From Paenisporosarcina quisquiliarum_A (GTDB lineage Bacteria > Bacillota > Bacilli > Bacillales_A > Planococcaceae): a stretch of 64,000 nt of DNA. The position numbers were made by a program, and so were the translations under genes. Below are positions 17,111-25,575 of this stretch, piece by piece (the first letter of the stretch is position 1; every line of letters starts with the position of its first letter). Below the pieces are notes generated by a model. The model did no database searches. It was not told the DNA's origin and saw nothing but the letters and a program-made list of their open reading frames with translations. The stretch is taken from the NCBI RefSeq assembly GCF_043641925.1, contig NZ_JBHZRU010000012.1, forward strand, positions 1-64,000, in the 5' to 3' direction.

Positions 17111-18203
17111 TTTTGCTGGCATTAATATCTCTATTGTGATGTTCGTGACAAACAGGACACGTCCAATCCCTTATTTCAAGAGATTTCTTGCCATCCTGAT
17201 GTCCACAATCGGAACATATTTGACTAGACGGGAACCATCTGCTTATTTTCACGATGGTTTTACCATACCATTTCGCCTTGTATTCTAATTTCGATACAAA
17301 AGCAGACCACGATACATCAGAGATTGATTTTGCTAACTTATGATTGCGTAACATTCCTTTAATATTCAAATCTTCGATACAGACAATATCGTGGTTTTTG
17401 ATGATGTCTGTACTTAATTTGTTAAGGAAATCGTCACGTTGGTTCATTATTCTTTCGTGCAATCTAGCGACTTTTATCTTTTGCTTCTGATAGTTTTTTG
17501 CATCAAGAAGGCTTATCCCCTTGTTTTTAGCATTCAATGCACGTCTTGAAAGTTTCCGTTGTTCACGCTTTAGTTTCTTTTCCATCTTTGATGTGAACTT
17601 ATTATTATCAATCTTGCGACCATCAGAAAGAATAGCAAAGTCAGTGATACCTAAGTCTATCCCAATAGATGATTCCGTTTTCTCCAATGGTTGAACGTCT
17701 GTTTCGACCAGGATGGATACAAAATATTTGCCACTAGGATTATGTCTAATAGTCGCACGAATAATACGACCTTCTACTTCACGACTTTTTACAAAGTGAA
17801 CCAAACCAAGTTTCGGTAATTTTATTTTGTTGTCTACAACGGCAATGTTATGATTGGTTTCTTTCGTTGTGTAGGATTGGACCTTACTCTTTTTAGACTT
17901 GAAGCGTGGTGCTTTATTTTGTTTGTTGAAGAATCGTGAATAGGAATTAGCCAGGTTTTTAAGTGAGGATTGAAGGGCAATGCTATCAACTTCTTTTAGC
18001 CATACGAGCTCGTTTTTTAAATGTGTTAATTCAGCCGAACAAGAATGGTACGATAACCCTTTGCCAGTTTCTTTGTAAGTATCGTTCCACCGTGCTAAAA
18101 AGCGATTGAATACGAAACGACTGCATCCGATTGTTTTAGCAATGAGGATTTCTTGTTCTTTGGTTGGATAGATCCGGAATTTGTATGCCTTATTGACTAA
18201 CAT
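17070..18203 (-). CDS. tnpB: TnpB RNA-guided endonuclease (IS200/IS605 family)
   Basis: A 377-residue TnpB with all catalytic parts. The start (LVNKAYKFRIYPTKEQ) is the family's helix-turn-helix region. RuvC residues are Asp183 (GIDLG), Glu277 (CIEDLNIKGM) and Asp359 (HNRDINASKNI), and the zinc finger has Cys330, Cys333, Cys349 and Cys352. TnpB cleaves DNA next to a short element-specific motif using a guide RNA, which keeps the element at its site. The ATG at 18203 is chosen over the GTG at 18212 because GGGGTGA lies upstream of it. The lack of damage suggests the protein is still active. Confidence 0.9.
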   Translation of the reverse strand: MLVNKAYKFRIYPTKEQEILIAKTIGCSRFVFNRFLARWNDTYKETGKGLSYHSCSAELTHLKNELVWLKEVDSIALQSSLKNLANSYSRFFNKQNKAPRFKSKKSKVQSYTTKETNHNIAVVDNKIKLPKLGLVHFVKSREVEGRIIRATIRHNPSGKYFVSILVETDVQPLEKTESSIGIDLGITDFAILSDGRKIDNNKFTSKMEKKLKREQRKLSRRALNAKNKGISLLDAKNYQKQKIKVARLHERIMNQRDDFLNKLSTDIIKNHDIVCIEDLNIKGMLRNHKLAKSISDVSWSAFVSKLEYKAKWYGKTIVKISRWFPSSQICSDCGHQDGKKSLEIRDWTCPVCHEHHNRDINASKNILAEGLRTLILA

Positions 18204-18275
18204 GATTTTCACCCCTACCGATACGAATGTTTGTTCTCATTGTATCATCGTGAGGAAAGTTTTGGCTACCGCCAA

Positions 18276-18346
18276 CCGACATTCATCTCCCACCTACTCA
18301 TTAAGCATCTCCTTTTTCATTCCTTGAGGTGGGAGATGAATGTCGG
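18276..18346. repeat. Left-end 20-bp perfect inverted repeat of the TnpB element
   Basis: Arms 18276-18295 and 18327-18346 are exact complements around a 31-nt T- and A-rich loop. Located 73 bp upstream of the tnpB start in the element's orientation. Confidence 0.85.
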
Positions 18347-18383
18347 ATAAAGATAAAAACAAAAGTGATGTTTATTATTTTTG

Positions 18384-18415
18384 AAAAAAAAAACGACAAA
18401 GCTAATTTGTCGTTT
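18384..18415 (-). terminator. Terminator of tRNA-Ala
   Basis: AAACGACAAA stem with a 5-nt loop followed on the minus strand by ten T residues, 17 nt after the tRNA 3' end. Confidence 0.88.
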
Positions 18416-18431
18416 AGGAAGATAATATAAA

Positions 18432-18504
18432 TGGAGACTATCGGGATCGAACCGACGACCTTTTGCATGCCATGCAAACGCTCTCCCAGCTGAGCTAAGC
18501 CCCC
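18432..18504 (-). tRNA. tRNA-Ala (anticodon GGC)
   Basis: A 73-nt cloverleaf on the minus strand. Acceptor GGGGGCT pairs with AGTCTCC and includes the G3:U70 pair that identifies alanine tRNAs; D arm GCTC...GAGC, anticodon stem TTTGC/GCAAA with loop ATGGCAT (anticodon GGC), and T arm with GGTTCGATCC. CCA is not encoded. It lies just beyond the left end of the TnpB element. Confidence 0.95.
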
Positions 18505-18623
18505 AAAATTCTATGCGTTATAGAAATAAAAAAGTGAGTCAATACCGCTTTTTTCAGATTTTTGTTACAATGTACAGTATACCTTAAATGGAAATTGATT
18601 CAAGGTGCGAGAGGGTGTCAGAG

Positions 18624-19655
18624 ATGCAGAAAATGCAACAGCATGCAGAACGTGAAATCAGTACACCAGTTTCTTTATGTGATTCAAAAGGGAATTTAAA
18701 TCCGGCTGCCATTGGATTTGCTCGACAGCCGATTATCGATAGCAATTTAACTGGGCATTTTATGCGCAAGAAAAAATGGAACTATTGGTGCGTGTATGGT
18801 GAAGATATTCTTTTCTCAGCAACGATTAGTCATCTGGACTATGCAGCTGTCTGTTTCGTGTATTTCTTAGATTACGAAACTCAAAGATTTTTCGAGAAAA
18901 CAATTACCATTCCACTTGGACAACGGATTAATATGCCTAGTAAGGTTTTAGAAACAGTAAAATTTTCAAATAACGATATGAGCATTCAACTTTTACATAT
19001 GCAAGGCGAAACACATATGACCGTAACAATTTCAGATTTCGATGGTGAATTACTTCATGCGGATTTGCATATTGAACACCCGAAAAATGATGATTCTTTA
19101 AACGTGGTCATCCCATGGAATCGACAACTTTTCCAACATACTGCTAAGCATCACACACTTCCAACAAGTGGCTTTGTGAAAATTGGAGAAAAACGTTATA
19201 CATTTAACCCAGAAGAAAGCTTCGCCGTTTTAGATTATGGACGCGGAGTTTGGCCGAGATCTGCACATTGGAACTGGGCGATGGCTTCACAAAAAGTTGG
19301 GGATCAGCGCATTGGCTTAAACTTTGGTGGGAAATGGACCGATGGAACTGGGATGACAGAAAATGCAATTTTCGTGGATGGAAGAATGACTAAAATTCAT
19401 GAAGATGTATTATTTGAGTATGATCAGAATGATTTTATGAAACCATGGCGCATTCGAACTAAATTTTCTAAGGACGTTGACTTAACATTTACTCCCTTTT
19501 TCAAACGTGTCGCTAAAACGGACGCACGTTTAGTCACATCTTCAGTGCATCAACTCGTCGGTTACTTCAACGGTGTTTTGAATTTAGAAGATGGGTCAAG
19601 CTTAGCCATCACTCAAATGCTTGGAAGTTCTGAAGAACATTTAGCTAAATGGTAA
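18624..19655 (+). CDS. DUF2804 family protein
   Basis: A 343-residue protein of the DUF2804 family, recognised by the start LCDSKGNLNPAAIGFARQPI and by GRGVWPRSAHWNWAMAS with NFGGKWTDGTGMTENAIF in the C-terminal half. The family is all-beta and related to the lipocalin-like or carotenoid-synthesis-like hydroxyneurosporene synthase fold; its function is unknown. The start is placed at the ATG at 18624 because GAGAGGG lies 8 nt upstream; the more distal ATG at 18588 has no ribosome site. Single gene with its own terminator. Confidence 0.8.
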   Translation: MQKMQQHAEREISTPVSLCDSKGNLNPAAIGFARQPIIDSNLTGHFMRKKKWNYWCVYGEDILFSATISHLDYAAVCFVYFLDYETQRFFEKTITIPLGQRINMPSKVLETVKFSNNDMSIQLLHMQGETHMTVTISDFDGELLHADLHIEHPKNDDSLNVVIPWNRQLFQHTAKHHTLPTSGFVKIGEKRYTFNPEESFAVLDYGRGVWPRSAHWNWAMASQKVGDQRIGLNFGGKWTDGTGMTENAIFVDGRMTKIHEDVLFEYDQNDFMKPWRIRTKFSKDVDLTFTPFFKRVAKTDARLVTSSVHQLVGYFNGVLNLEDGSSLAITQMLGSSEEHLAKW

Positions 19656-19660
19656 ATGAA

Positions 19661-19698
19661 AATCCTCACTGCCCGTTAAAGGCAATGAGGATTTTTTT
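19661..19698. terminator. Bidirectional terminator between DUF2804 and GDPD genes
   Basis: AATCCTCACTGCC pairs with GGCAATGAGGATT and is followed by a T run; it lies between convergent stop codons. Confidence 0.85.
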
Positions 19699-19705
19699 AA
19701 TTTCT

Positions 19706-20431
19706 TTAATTGTGTTGACCAATAAAATTCATCATCTTTTCAGGGTAATCTGTAAAGATTGCGTGAACACCTATCTCATGCAATGCTTGAGCGTGCTCGA
19801 TTTCATTTACAGTAAAAACGCGAATGATGGAACCCTTTAGCAAAGCTTCTTTTGTCATTTTTCGCATCGCTGCTGGTAAAAAAATATGAAGTGCATCTGA
19901 TGGAATAAACCGAGCATAATCATATGCATCCACTAATACTTCCATCGTCAATAAAGCGACTTCTATATGAGGCGCACTCTTCTTAAACTCACGAATTGCT
20001 TCATGATCGAAAGAAGATACTACGACTCTGTCTGCTATTCCTAGTGATTCAATTTCATGTAATACCTTATTGCCTAGTCCTTCATATGGAAAAATATCTG
20101 ACTTTAGTTCAATGTTAATATGGTGAGATGTGTCTTTAAAAACATGCAACACTTCTTTTAATGTTGGAATTGATTCATTTGCAAATTCTGATGAAAACCA
20201 ACTGCCGTAATCATGTGCTCTAAGTTCAGCTAACGTTAAGTCTTTCACATTACCTGTGCCCGTAGAAGTGCGGTCGATGGACTCGTCATGAATAACGACA
20301 AGCTCCCCATCTTTCGTTAAATGTACATCCAGCTCGACGCCGAAAATCGGAAGTTTAGCCGCTGCATTGAAAGCTGGGATTGTATTTTCCGGATGTGTTC
20401 CCGATGAACCTCGATGTGCATAAATTTTCAT
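19706..20431 (-). CDS. Glycerophosphodiester phosphodiesterase (cytoplasmic type)
   Basis: A 241-residue GDPD TIM-barrel enzyme. Catalytic residues are visible in YAHRGSSGTHPENT (His5, Arg6, Glu15 region), GVELDVHLTKDGELVVIHDESIDRTS (Glu, Asp and His of the metal site) and INIELKS. It hydrolyses glycerophosphodiesters to glycerol 3-phosphate and an alcohol, recycling phospholipid head groups. There is no signal peptide. The ATG at 20431 is selected because AGGGGTGACAGG precedes it. The stop of kynA lies only 11 bp upstream, so it is probably the second gene of a two-gene transcript. Confidence 0.88.
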   Translation of the reverse strand: MKIYAHRGSSGTHPENTIPAFNAAAKLPIFGVELDVHLTKDGELVVIHDESIDRTSTGTGNVKDLTLAELRAHDYGSWFSSEFANESIPTLKEVLHVFKDTSHHINIELKSDIFPYEGLGNKVLHEIESLGIADRVVVSSFDHEAIREFKKSAPHIEVALLTMEVLVDAYDYARFIPSDALHIFLPAAMRKMTKEALLKGSIIRVFTVNEIEHAQALHEIGVHAIFTDYPEKMMNFIGQHN

Positions 20432-20442
20432 CCTGTCACCCC

Positions 20443-21303
20443 TTAAATTTCTGTCCGTAAAGTCCACAGCTCTGGGAAGAAATATTGATCTAACACTTTT
20501 TTCAAGTAATGAACTCCTGATGAACCACCCGTACCTGTTTTAAACCCAATGATTCGTTCAACTGTCTTCATATGACGGAAACGCCATTGCTGTAACCAGT
20601 CTTCAATATCAACCAATTTCTCAGCTAATTGATACAGTTCCCAATATGAGTCTACATCTCGATAGACCGTTTTCCATGCTTCTAAAACACTAGAATTTGG
20701 TTCGTATGGGCTTGAAACATCACGATTTAAAATCTGTTCATCAATAGGCAAGCCGCTGCGTGCTAGTTTACGAATCGCTACGTCATAAAGCCCAGGTTGA
20801 TTAAATGCCTTTGTTAAAATGCCCAGCAATTCTTCATCTTTTTCATATATTTTAAGAACATGCTTCGTTTTGTACCCTAAAGCAAATTCAATCATGCGAT
20901 ACTGATAAGACTGGAAACCGCTAGCATTTCCTAGAGATGATCTAAATTCCATGTATTCTGCTGGCGTCAATGTAGATAGGACATCCCAGGCTTGTATAAT
21001 TTGAGCTTGTATTTTTGATACACGAGCCAATTGTTTCAGTGCTGGTTGCACTTCATCCTTTTCAATATGAGCAATAGCTCCACCTAACTCATGCAATATT
21101 AGTTTCATCCACAACTCTGACACTTGATGAATCATGATAAATAATGGTTCATCATGATGGTTCGTTAATCCATCTTGTGCTGATAATAGTTTATCTAAAT
21201 GAAGGTATTCACCATATGTCATATTTTCTTTAAAATCTGTATGTAGTCCCGCTTCTCCTTGAGCAGCAAAGTTTTGACCATGATCCATTTTTGGCTTTTC
21301 CAT
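20443..21303 (-). CDS. kynA: Tryptophan 2,3-dioxygenase
   Basis: A 286-residue haem enzyme that opens the indole ring of L-tryptophan to give N-formylkynurenine. Family blocks are visible: MTYGEYLHLDKLL near 28-40, DEPLFIMIHQVSELWMKL with the distal His near 59, FRSSLGNASGFQSYQYR near 125-141, and WRFRHMKTVERIIGFKTGTGGSSG near 242-265 with the proximal haem His. Its usual partners kynB (formamidase) and kynU (kynureninase) are not within the window, so this copy is separate from the rest of the pathway. It is followed closely by a GDPD gene. Confidence 0.93.
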   Translation of the reverse strand: MEKPKMDHGQNFAAQGEAGLHTDFKENMTYGEYLHLDKLLSAQDGLTNHHDEPLFIMIHQVSELWMKLILHELGGAIAHIEKDEVQPALKQLARVSKIQAQIIQAWDVLSTLTPAEYMEFRSSLGNASGFQSYQYRMIEFALGYKTKHVLKIYEKDEELLGILTKAFNQPGLYDVAIRKLARSGLPIDEQILNRDVSSPYEPNSSVLEAWKTVYRDVDSYWELYQLAEKLVDIEDWLQQWRFRHMKTVERIIGFKTGTGGSSGVHYLKKVLDQYFFPELWTLRTEI

Positions 21304-21604
21304 GTTTTCAATCTCCTTCAGCTCAACTTCGTCTCGATCTCATCTACTTAGATTATGACATGCATCTTTCCACATTAACAGAGTTCTTGCAATTTATTGA
21401 AAATTCTACTTGCTCTTGTTAATTTCATATGATAAGATTCAATTCTGTTTTCAAACCCCAACATCACTTGTATTGCTAAAAGCGTATCTTTATTTCTACC
21501 AAGACAACGGTTCGAAGTTAAAGATGTTAGCTGTCGCTTTAAGCATTACTTTAAGAACCCATCACGAATTGCAGGACGCAAAAATCAAAATATCGGAGGA
21601 CTGT
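21304..21604. other. Divergent intergenic region kynA / helD
   Basis: Should carry promoters for both genes. The helD frame is open through this region but lacks a ribosome site and helicase-like sequence upstream of 21605. No operator or riboswitch was recognised. Confidence 0.4.
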
Positions 21605-23833
21605 ATGACACAGAAACATCCTGATTTTGAACAAGAGCAAGAGCGCCTGACTTACACCAAACACTATATGAAACAACTCCTCGACGAATCCATGCGCGAT
21701 GTGAAATCTGCGCAAGAAAATATTCGTCACGCCATGGCCGATTTGGATTACTTAGATTCCAGTTTAAGTTATATGAATATTTTAACGAATGCTCGGTTTT
21801 TTGAAATGGCTCGGTCTCAAAAAGAAGGACTCGAAGCTATTCAGCAAAAGCCTTATTTTGCGCGCATTCACTTTCAAAAAGATGGCGAAGACAGTGAAAT
21901 GTTGTATATCGGAAAAACCTCTTTATTCCATCGCGAAACACAAGAACCGATTATTGTTGATTGGCGCTCTCCCGTCGCAAACGTTTACTACGATGGACGA
22001 CTCGGCGACATCGAGTATGATGTCCGTGAAGAACGGTTTTCTGGTCATTTATTTTCAAAACGGCAATACATAATTGAACAAGGCGAACTTCAATCCGTTC
22101 GTGATATCGATTTAACAACCAATGACGAATTGCTTCAAGATGCACTAGCCGGGAAAGCGGACGTTCGCCTTACTGAGATTGTTTCAACTATTCAGGCAGA
22201 ACAAAATGAAATTATTCGTGCACACTTAAAACAACCTATTCTCGTTCAGGGTGCGGCCGGTAGTGGGAAAACAACGATTGCACTGCATCGTATTTCTTAC
22301 TTCCTCTACACAATGGGTGAACACTTTCCTGCCGACAAATTAATGATTCTCGCCCCTTCTAAATTATTCATGGACTATATTGCCGATGTTTTGCCTGAAC
22401 TCGGTGTTAGTCAAATTTGTCAAACCACCTATGCTGATTACGTCTTACAAGCAACTGGTATTAAAGTGAAATTATCTGATTCCAATTTAAAATTAGCTGC
22501 ATTGACAGAGCAAACAGTTCCAGATGCGCAGATGCTTTGGCTTTCACAAATGAAAGGCTCCTTAGACTATAGGGGTTTACTCGATTTGTATGTAACTAAT
22601 TACGAAAAAGAAATCGCCGCTCAATTTGAAGATATTTTCATTGAAAAATATCGAATCATGAAGGGTGCTCGTCTTAAGAAACTATTTCTGGTAGATTTCG
22701 CTTATATGCCAATCGAAAAACGGTTGGAACGAATTAAAACCATCTTACTTTCACATGTTCGCCAAAAAAAGAAAGAAATTTTGTTGATGTTAAATCAAAA
22801 ATACGATGATGCATTAGACAAAGCACTCTTTGGCATACGGGATGACGCAAAACGGAAATCCGAAGTGACAAAATTCATTGATGAACGCGATCGACGTATT
22901 CCATTAATTGAAAAAGAATCTAAATCAACCGCTTCGGTTTATATGAGACGTTTCAAAAAAGCTTCCATCAAAACGATGTATCGGAAATTCGTAAGTGATT
23001 CCGTATTTTTTGAATTGTATGCATCGAGTTGGAACGAAGAGCAACTTCAAGCTTTCCATCAGCATCATGTTCGCGATACTTGGGAATTAGAAGATTTAGC
23101 TCCCCTTTACTATCTTCATTCAAAAGTAAAAGGAATTTCTGACCAATGGAAAATGCGTGTAGTTTTTATTGATGAAGTGCAAGACTATAGCATTTTCCAA
23201 CTAGCTGCTTTAAAAGAAGGACTGGATACGGATATGTTCACAATGGTCGGCGATTTAGCCCAAGGTATTCACAGTTACCGAGCGTTAACTTCATGGGATC
23301 CAGTTGTCGAACTGTTCCCTAGAGCGACCTATACGACTCTCCAAAAGAGTTATCGAACAACGATTGAAATAATGGAAATGGCGAATACCATTTTGCTTCA
23401 AATGGAGGAAGAGTTGCCACTTGTTGAACCCGTAGTTCGCCATGGCATTCCACCAGTTTTTCATGAAATGAAAGAAATTGATGCAAAGAAAATAGCGAGT
23501 TTACTGACTGAAATAAGAGAGCGTGGGCATCATTCCATCGCACTGATTTGTAAGACCACAAAGGAAGCTGCTCGTGTTGCACATATATTAAACGAGGAAT
23601 TTCCGGTTCAATTATTAACCGATCACTCTGACATTGATCAGCAGAAGTTATTAATTGTTCCGAGTCATTTGGCAAAAGGATTAGAGTTCGACGCTGTTCT
23701 GGTGACGGCTCTTGACGAACCTTTTAGAGCCCATTCAATCGATCGCAAACTTTTGTATGTGGCTATGACTAGACCCATGCATGAACTTCATTTAATTGGA
23801 CCGAGTTATTCACATTTTCTATTGAATAATTAA
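21605..23833 (+). CDS. helD: RNA polymerase recycling motor HelD (UvrD-like ATPase)
   Basis: A 742-residue superfamily 1 helicase-like protein. The N-terminal coiled coil (about 5-75) is the part that enters the RNA polymerase secondary channel in HelD. Walker A QGAAGSGKTT is near residue 215, Walker B with FIDEVQDYS near 520, the Q- and R-containing TLQKSYRTT near 576, and the C-terminal SHLAKGLEFDAVLV and VAMTRPMHELHLIG motifs. HelD removes stalled RNA polymerase from DNA using ATP. The ATG at 21605 is preceded by ATCGGAGGA, whereas the frame upstream has no ribosome site. Slightly shorter than the 774 residues of B. subtilis. Confidence 0.9.
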   Translation: MTQKHPDFEQEQERLTYTKHYMKQLLDESMRDVKSAQENIRHAMADLDYLDSSLSYMNILTNARFFEMARSQKEGLEAIQQKPYFARIHFQKDGEDSEMLYIGKTSLFHRETQEPIIVDWRSPVANVYYDGRLGDIEYDVREERFSGHLFSKRQYIIEQGELQSVRDIDLTTNDELLQDALAGKADVRLTEIVSTIQAEQNEIIRAHLKQPILVQGAAGSGKTTIALHRISYFLYTMGEHFPADKLMILAPSKLFMDYIADVLPELGVSQICQTTYADYVLQATGIKVKLSDSNLKLAALTEQTVPDAQMLWLSQMKGSLDYRGLLDLYVTNYEKEIAAQFEDIFIEKYRIMKGARLKKLFLVDFAYMPIEKRLERIKTILLSHVRQKKKEILLMLNQKYDDALDKALFGIRDDAKRKSEVTKFIDERDRRIPLIEKESKSTASVYMRRFKKASIKTMYRKFVSDSVFFELYASSWNEEQLQAFHQHHVRDTWELEDLAPLYYLHSKVKGISDQWKMRVVFIDEVQDYSIFQLAALKEGLDTDMFTMVGDLAQGIHSYRALTSWDPVVELFPRATYTTLQKSYRTTIEIMEMANTILLQMEEELPLVEPVVRHGIPPVFHEMKEIDAKKIASLLTEIRERGHHSIALICKTTKEAARVAHILNEEFPVQLLTDHSDIDQQKLLIVPSHLAKGLEFDAVLVTALDEPFRAHSIDRKLLYVAMTRPMHELHLIGPSYSHFLLNN

Positions 23834-23843
23834 AAGACTTTTA

Positions 23844-23879
23844 GCCGCTTCCTTCTTAACTTGAAGAAGCGGTTTTTTT
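23844..23879 (+). terminator. Terminator of helD
   Basis: CCGCTTCCTTC pairs with GAAGAAGCGG, followed by TTTTTTT. Confidence 0.85.
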
Positions 23880-23920
23880 ATTTACTCTTGCAACCTTATA
23901 AAAATACGTGTATCTTTAAA

Positions 23921-23935
23921 TCGTAATGATTACTA
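23921..23935 (+). promoter_or_regulatory. Zur box upstream of zagA
   Basis: TCGTAATGATTACTA matches the B. subtilis Zur operator TCGTAATNATTACGA at 13 of the 14 defined positions. It is a 7-1-7 inverted repeat ending 22 bp before the zagA start, a position suited to repression when zinc is sufficient. Confidence 0.8.
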
Positions 23936-23957
23936 TTTAGGTTTAAGGAGTGAAAGT

Positions 23958-25145
23958 ATGAATAATCAAATTCCCGTTACAGTCTTAAGCGGATACTTAG
24001 GGGCAGGTAAAACTACGGTTATGAATCATTTGTTAGCAAATAAAGAAGGAAAGAAAATCGCAGTTATTGTGAATGATATGAGTGAAATTAATATTGATTC
24101 ACAATTAATACAAAACAAAGGATTTTCTCGAACAGAAGAAAAATTAGTTGAGTTAACGAATGGGTGCATTTGTTGCACATTACGTGAAGACTTAATGATT
24201 GAAGTTGAGAAACTAGCAAAACAAGGAAATATTGATGCCATTCTTATTGAATCTACGGGAATTTCCGAACCTATTCCAGTGGCACAAACGTTTACATACA
24301 TTGACGAGGAAGTCGGGATTGACCTTTCAAAATATTGTCGCTTAGACAGTATGATTACAGTAGTAGATGCTTTTCGTTTTTGGAGTGATTATGAAAGCGG
24401 AGAATCCCTCTTGGAGCGAAAACAAACGGATGACGAACATGACGTACGTGATGTATCTGATTTATTAATCGATCAAATTGAATTTGCAAATATCATTTTA
24501 ATCAGCAAGACCGATTTAGTGTCTACCGAATATGTACAAGCATTTAAATCCTTTTTGACAAAAATGAACCCAGATGCACTTTTAATCCCTATTCAAAATG
24601 GGGTTGTAAATCCTTCTGAAATCTTCAATCAAAATTTATTCGACTTTGAAAAATCAAGTCAATCTGCTGGTTGGATGAAGGAGTTAAACGAAGAACATAT
24701 TCCAGAAACAGATGAATATGGAATCAGTTCATTTGTTTATAAACGCAAACGTCCCTTTCATCCAGAGAGATGGAATGCTTGGCTTAGTGCATTCCCGCAA
24801 GAAATCGTTCGCTCGAAGGGGTTTTTCTGGCTTGCTACAAGAAATAAGATGGCCGGTCTACTTTCCCAGGCAGGAAACTCTTTGCAATTCCAAGGAGCTG
24901 GCTATTGGATTGCAAGTTTATCAAAAGCAGAACAAAAGCAAATTATGGCTGAAGATGAAACGATTAGCTTAAATTGGCATGATATACACGGAGATCGACA
25001 AACGGAAATGGTTTGGATTGGACTCGATATGGATCAATCTGAGATTGAATCGCAACTTGATGATTGCTTATTAACTGATGAAGAAATGAAGAGTGACTGG
25101 ACAAAGTTCCAAGATCCCCTTCCACCGTTTGTCGCTGCTAATTAA
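23958..25145 (+). CDS. zagA: Zinc-responsive COG0523 GTPase metallochaperone (ZagA/YciC)
   Basis: A 395-residue G3E-family GTPase, close to the 397 residues of B. subtilis ZagA (YciC). Visible motifs are Walker A GYLGAGKTT (12-20), the metal-binding CxCC (Cys70-Ile-Cys72-Cys73), Walker B with ESTGISEP near 97-104, the base-recognition SKTD near 178-181, and the C-terminal CobW_C domain (about 250-360). ZagA helps deliver zinc to folate enzymes when zinc is short. A Zur box directly upstream supports the assignment and predicts induction on zinc starvation. AAGGAG precedes the ATG. Confidence 0.9.
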   Translation: MNNQIPVTVLSGYLGAGKTTVMNHLLANKEGKKIAVIVNDMSEINIDSQLIQNKGFSRTEEKLVELTNGCICCTLREDLMIEVEKLAKQGNIDAILIESTGISEPIPVAQTFTYIDEEVGIDLSKYCRLDSMITVVDAFRFWSDYESGESLLERKQTDDEHDVRDVSDLLIDQIEFANIILISKTDLVSTEYVQAFKSFLTKMNPDALLIPIQNGVVNPSEIFNQNLFDFEKSSQSAGWMKELNEEHIPETDEYGISSFVYKRKRPFHPERWNAWLSAFPQEIVRSKGFFWLATRNKMAGLLSQAGNSLQFQGAGYWIASLSKAEQKQIMAEDETISLNWHDIHGDRQTEMVWIGLDMDQSEIESQLDDCLLTDEEMKSDWTKFQDPLPPFVAAN

Positions 25146-25154
25146 AACGTATAA

Positions 25155-25182
25155 AAACCACCACTTTAATTAGTGGTGGTTT
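25155..25182 (+). terminator. Terminator hairpin of zagA (copy 1 of duplicated hairpin)
   Basis: AAACCACCACT/AGTGGTGGTTT stem with loop TTAAT. A copy differing at one base lies at 25548-25575, on the far side of the repeat element. Confidence 0.8.
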
Positions 25183-25547
25183 GAAAATAAATTCGTTGCC
25201 TGTGGGGTCTAGCGTGTTTCGGTTTTCCGCAGGAGTCTTCAGAAATAGCCAATCACTTTCCTAAAAGAATAGTTTGCAGATTCAGGCTTACAGCACCGGT
25301 ATAATTGCTAATTTCAGAAGTAAATTTGTGAAAAAAACACATAATTAAATTCATATTTACAACAATTTTAGTTGATTGGAATGGAGGCGGCGACTCCGGC
25401 GGAATCAGCACGAACTGAAGACTTTGAGGGTCAAAGACTAAAAACGCCACATCATGTGGCAACGTCTTTGAAACCAACATCCTGTTGGCCTCCGCGGAAA
25501 GCGTCCGCTGCAATGAAAATCAACAATTATTATTTATTTAAAGTCTG
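25183..25547. repeat. Bacillales dispersed repeat element (MITE-like), two inverted pieces
   Basis: No gene. The right part (25375-25530) starts GTTGATTGGAATGGAGGCGGCGACTCC and ends GCGGAAAGCGTCCGC...ATCAAC (quoted in short pieces); this is the pattern of a GC-rich non-coding repeat that I know from many Bacillaceae and Planococcaceae genomes. The left part (25195-25250) carries a decayed, oppositely oriented piece, GACTCCTGCGGAAAACC on the minus strand. Near-identical terminator hairpins flank the whole block. Confidence 0.65.
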
Positions 25548-25575
25548 AACCACCACTCTAATTAGTGGTGGTTTT
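25548..25575 (-). terminator. Terminator hairpin of GNAT gene (copy 2 of duplicated hairpin)
   Basis: Same hairpin as 25155-25182 with one base changed (CTCTAATTAG against CTTTAATTAG). It overlaps the last codons (KTTTN, TAG) of the minus-strand acetyltransferase gene. Confidence 0.75.

Larger units (their letters stand above)
16915..18346 (-). mobile_element. TnpB-only IS200/IS605-family (IS1341-like) element
   Basis: Contains an intact tnpB and no tnpA. The left end (in element orientation) has a perfect 20-bp inverted repeat at 18276-18346 (arm CCGACATTCATCTCCCACCT, 31-nt loop). The right end has a smaller hairpin at 16929-16963 (CCCACTT/AAGTGGG), and both ends share CTCCCAC. Such subterminal hairpins replace terminal inverted repeats in this family. 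The right boundary is placed by loss of HD-GYP similarity, within about 10 bp. Without TnpA the element must rely on a transposase supplied elsewhere. Confidence 0.75.

Noticed and set aside
21410..21604. N-terminal extension of HelD by 65 residues
   Set aside because: The extension has no helicase similarity and no ribosome site; AGGAGGA-type sequence is placed for the ATG at 21605.
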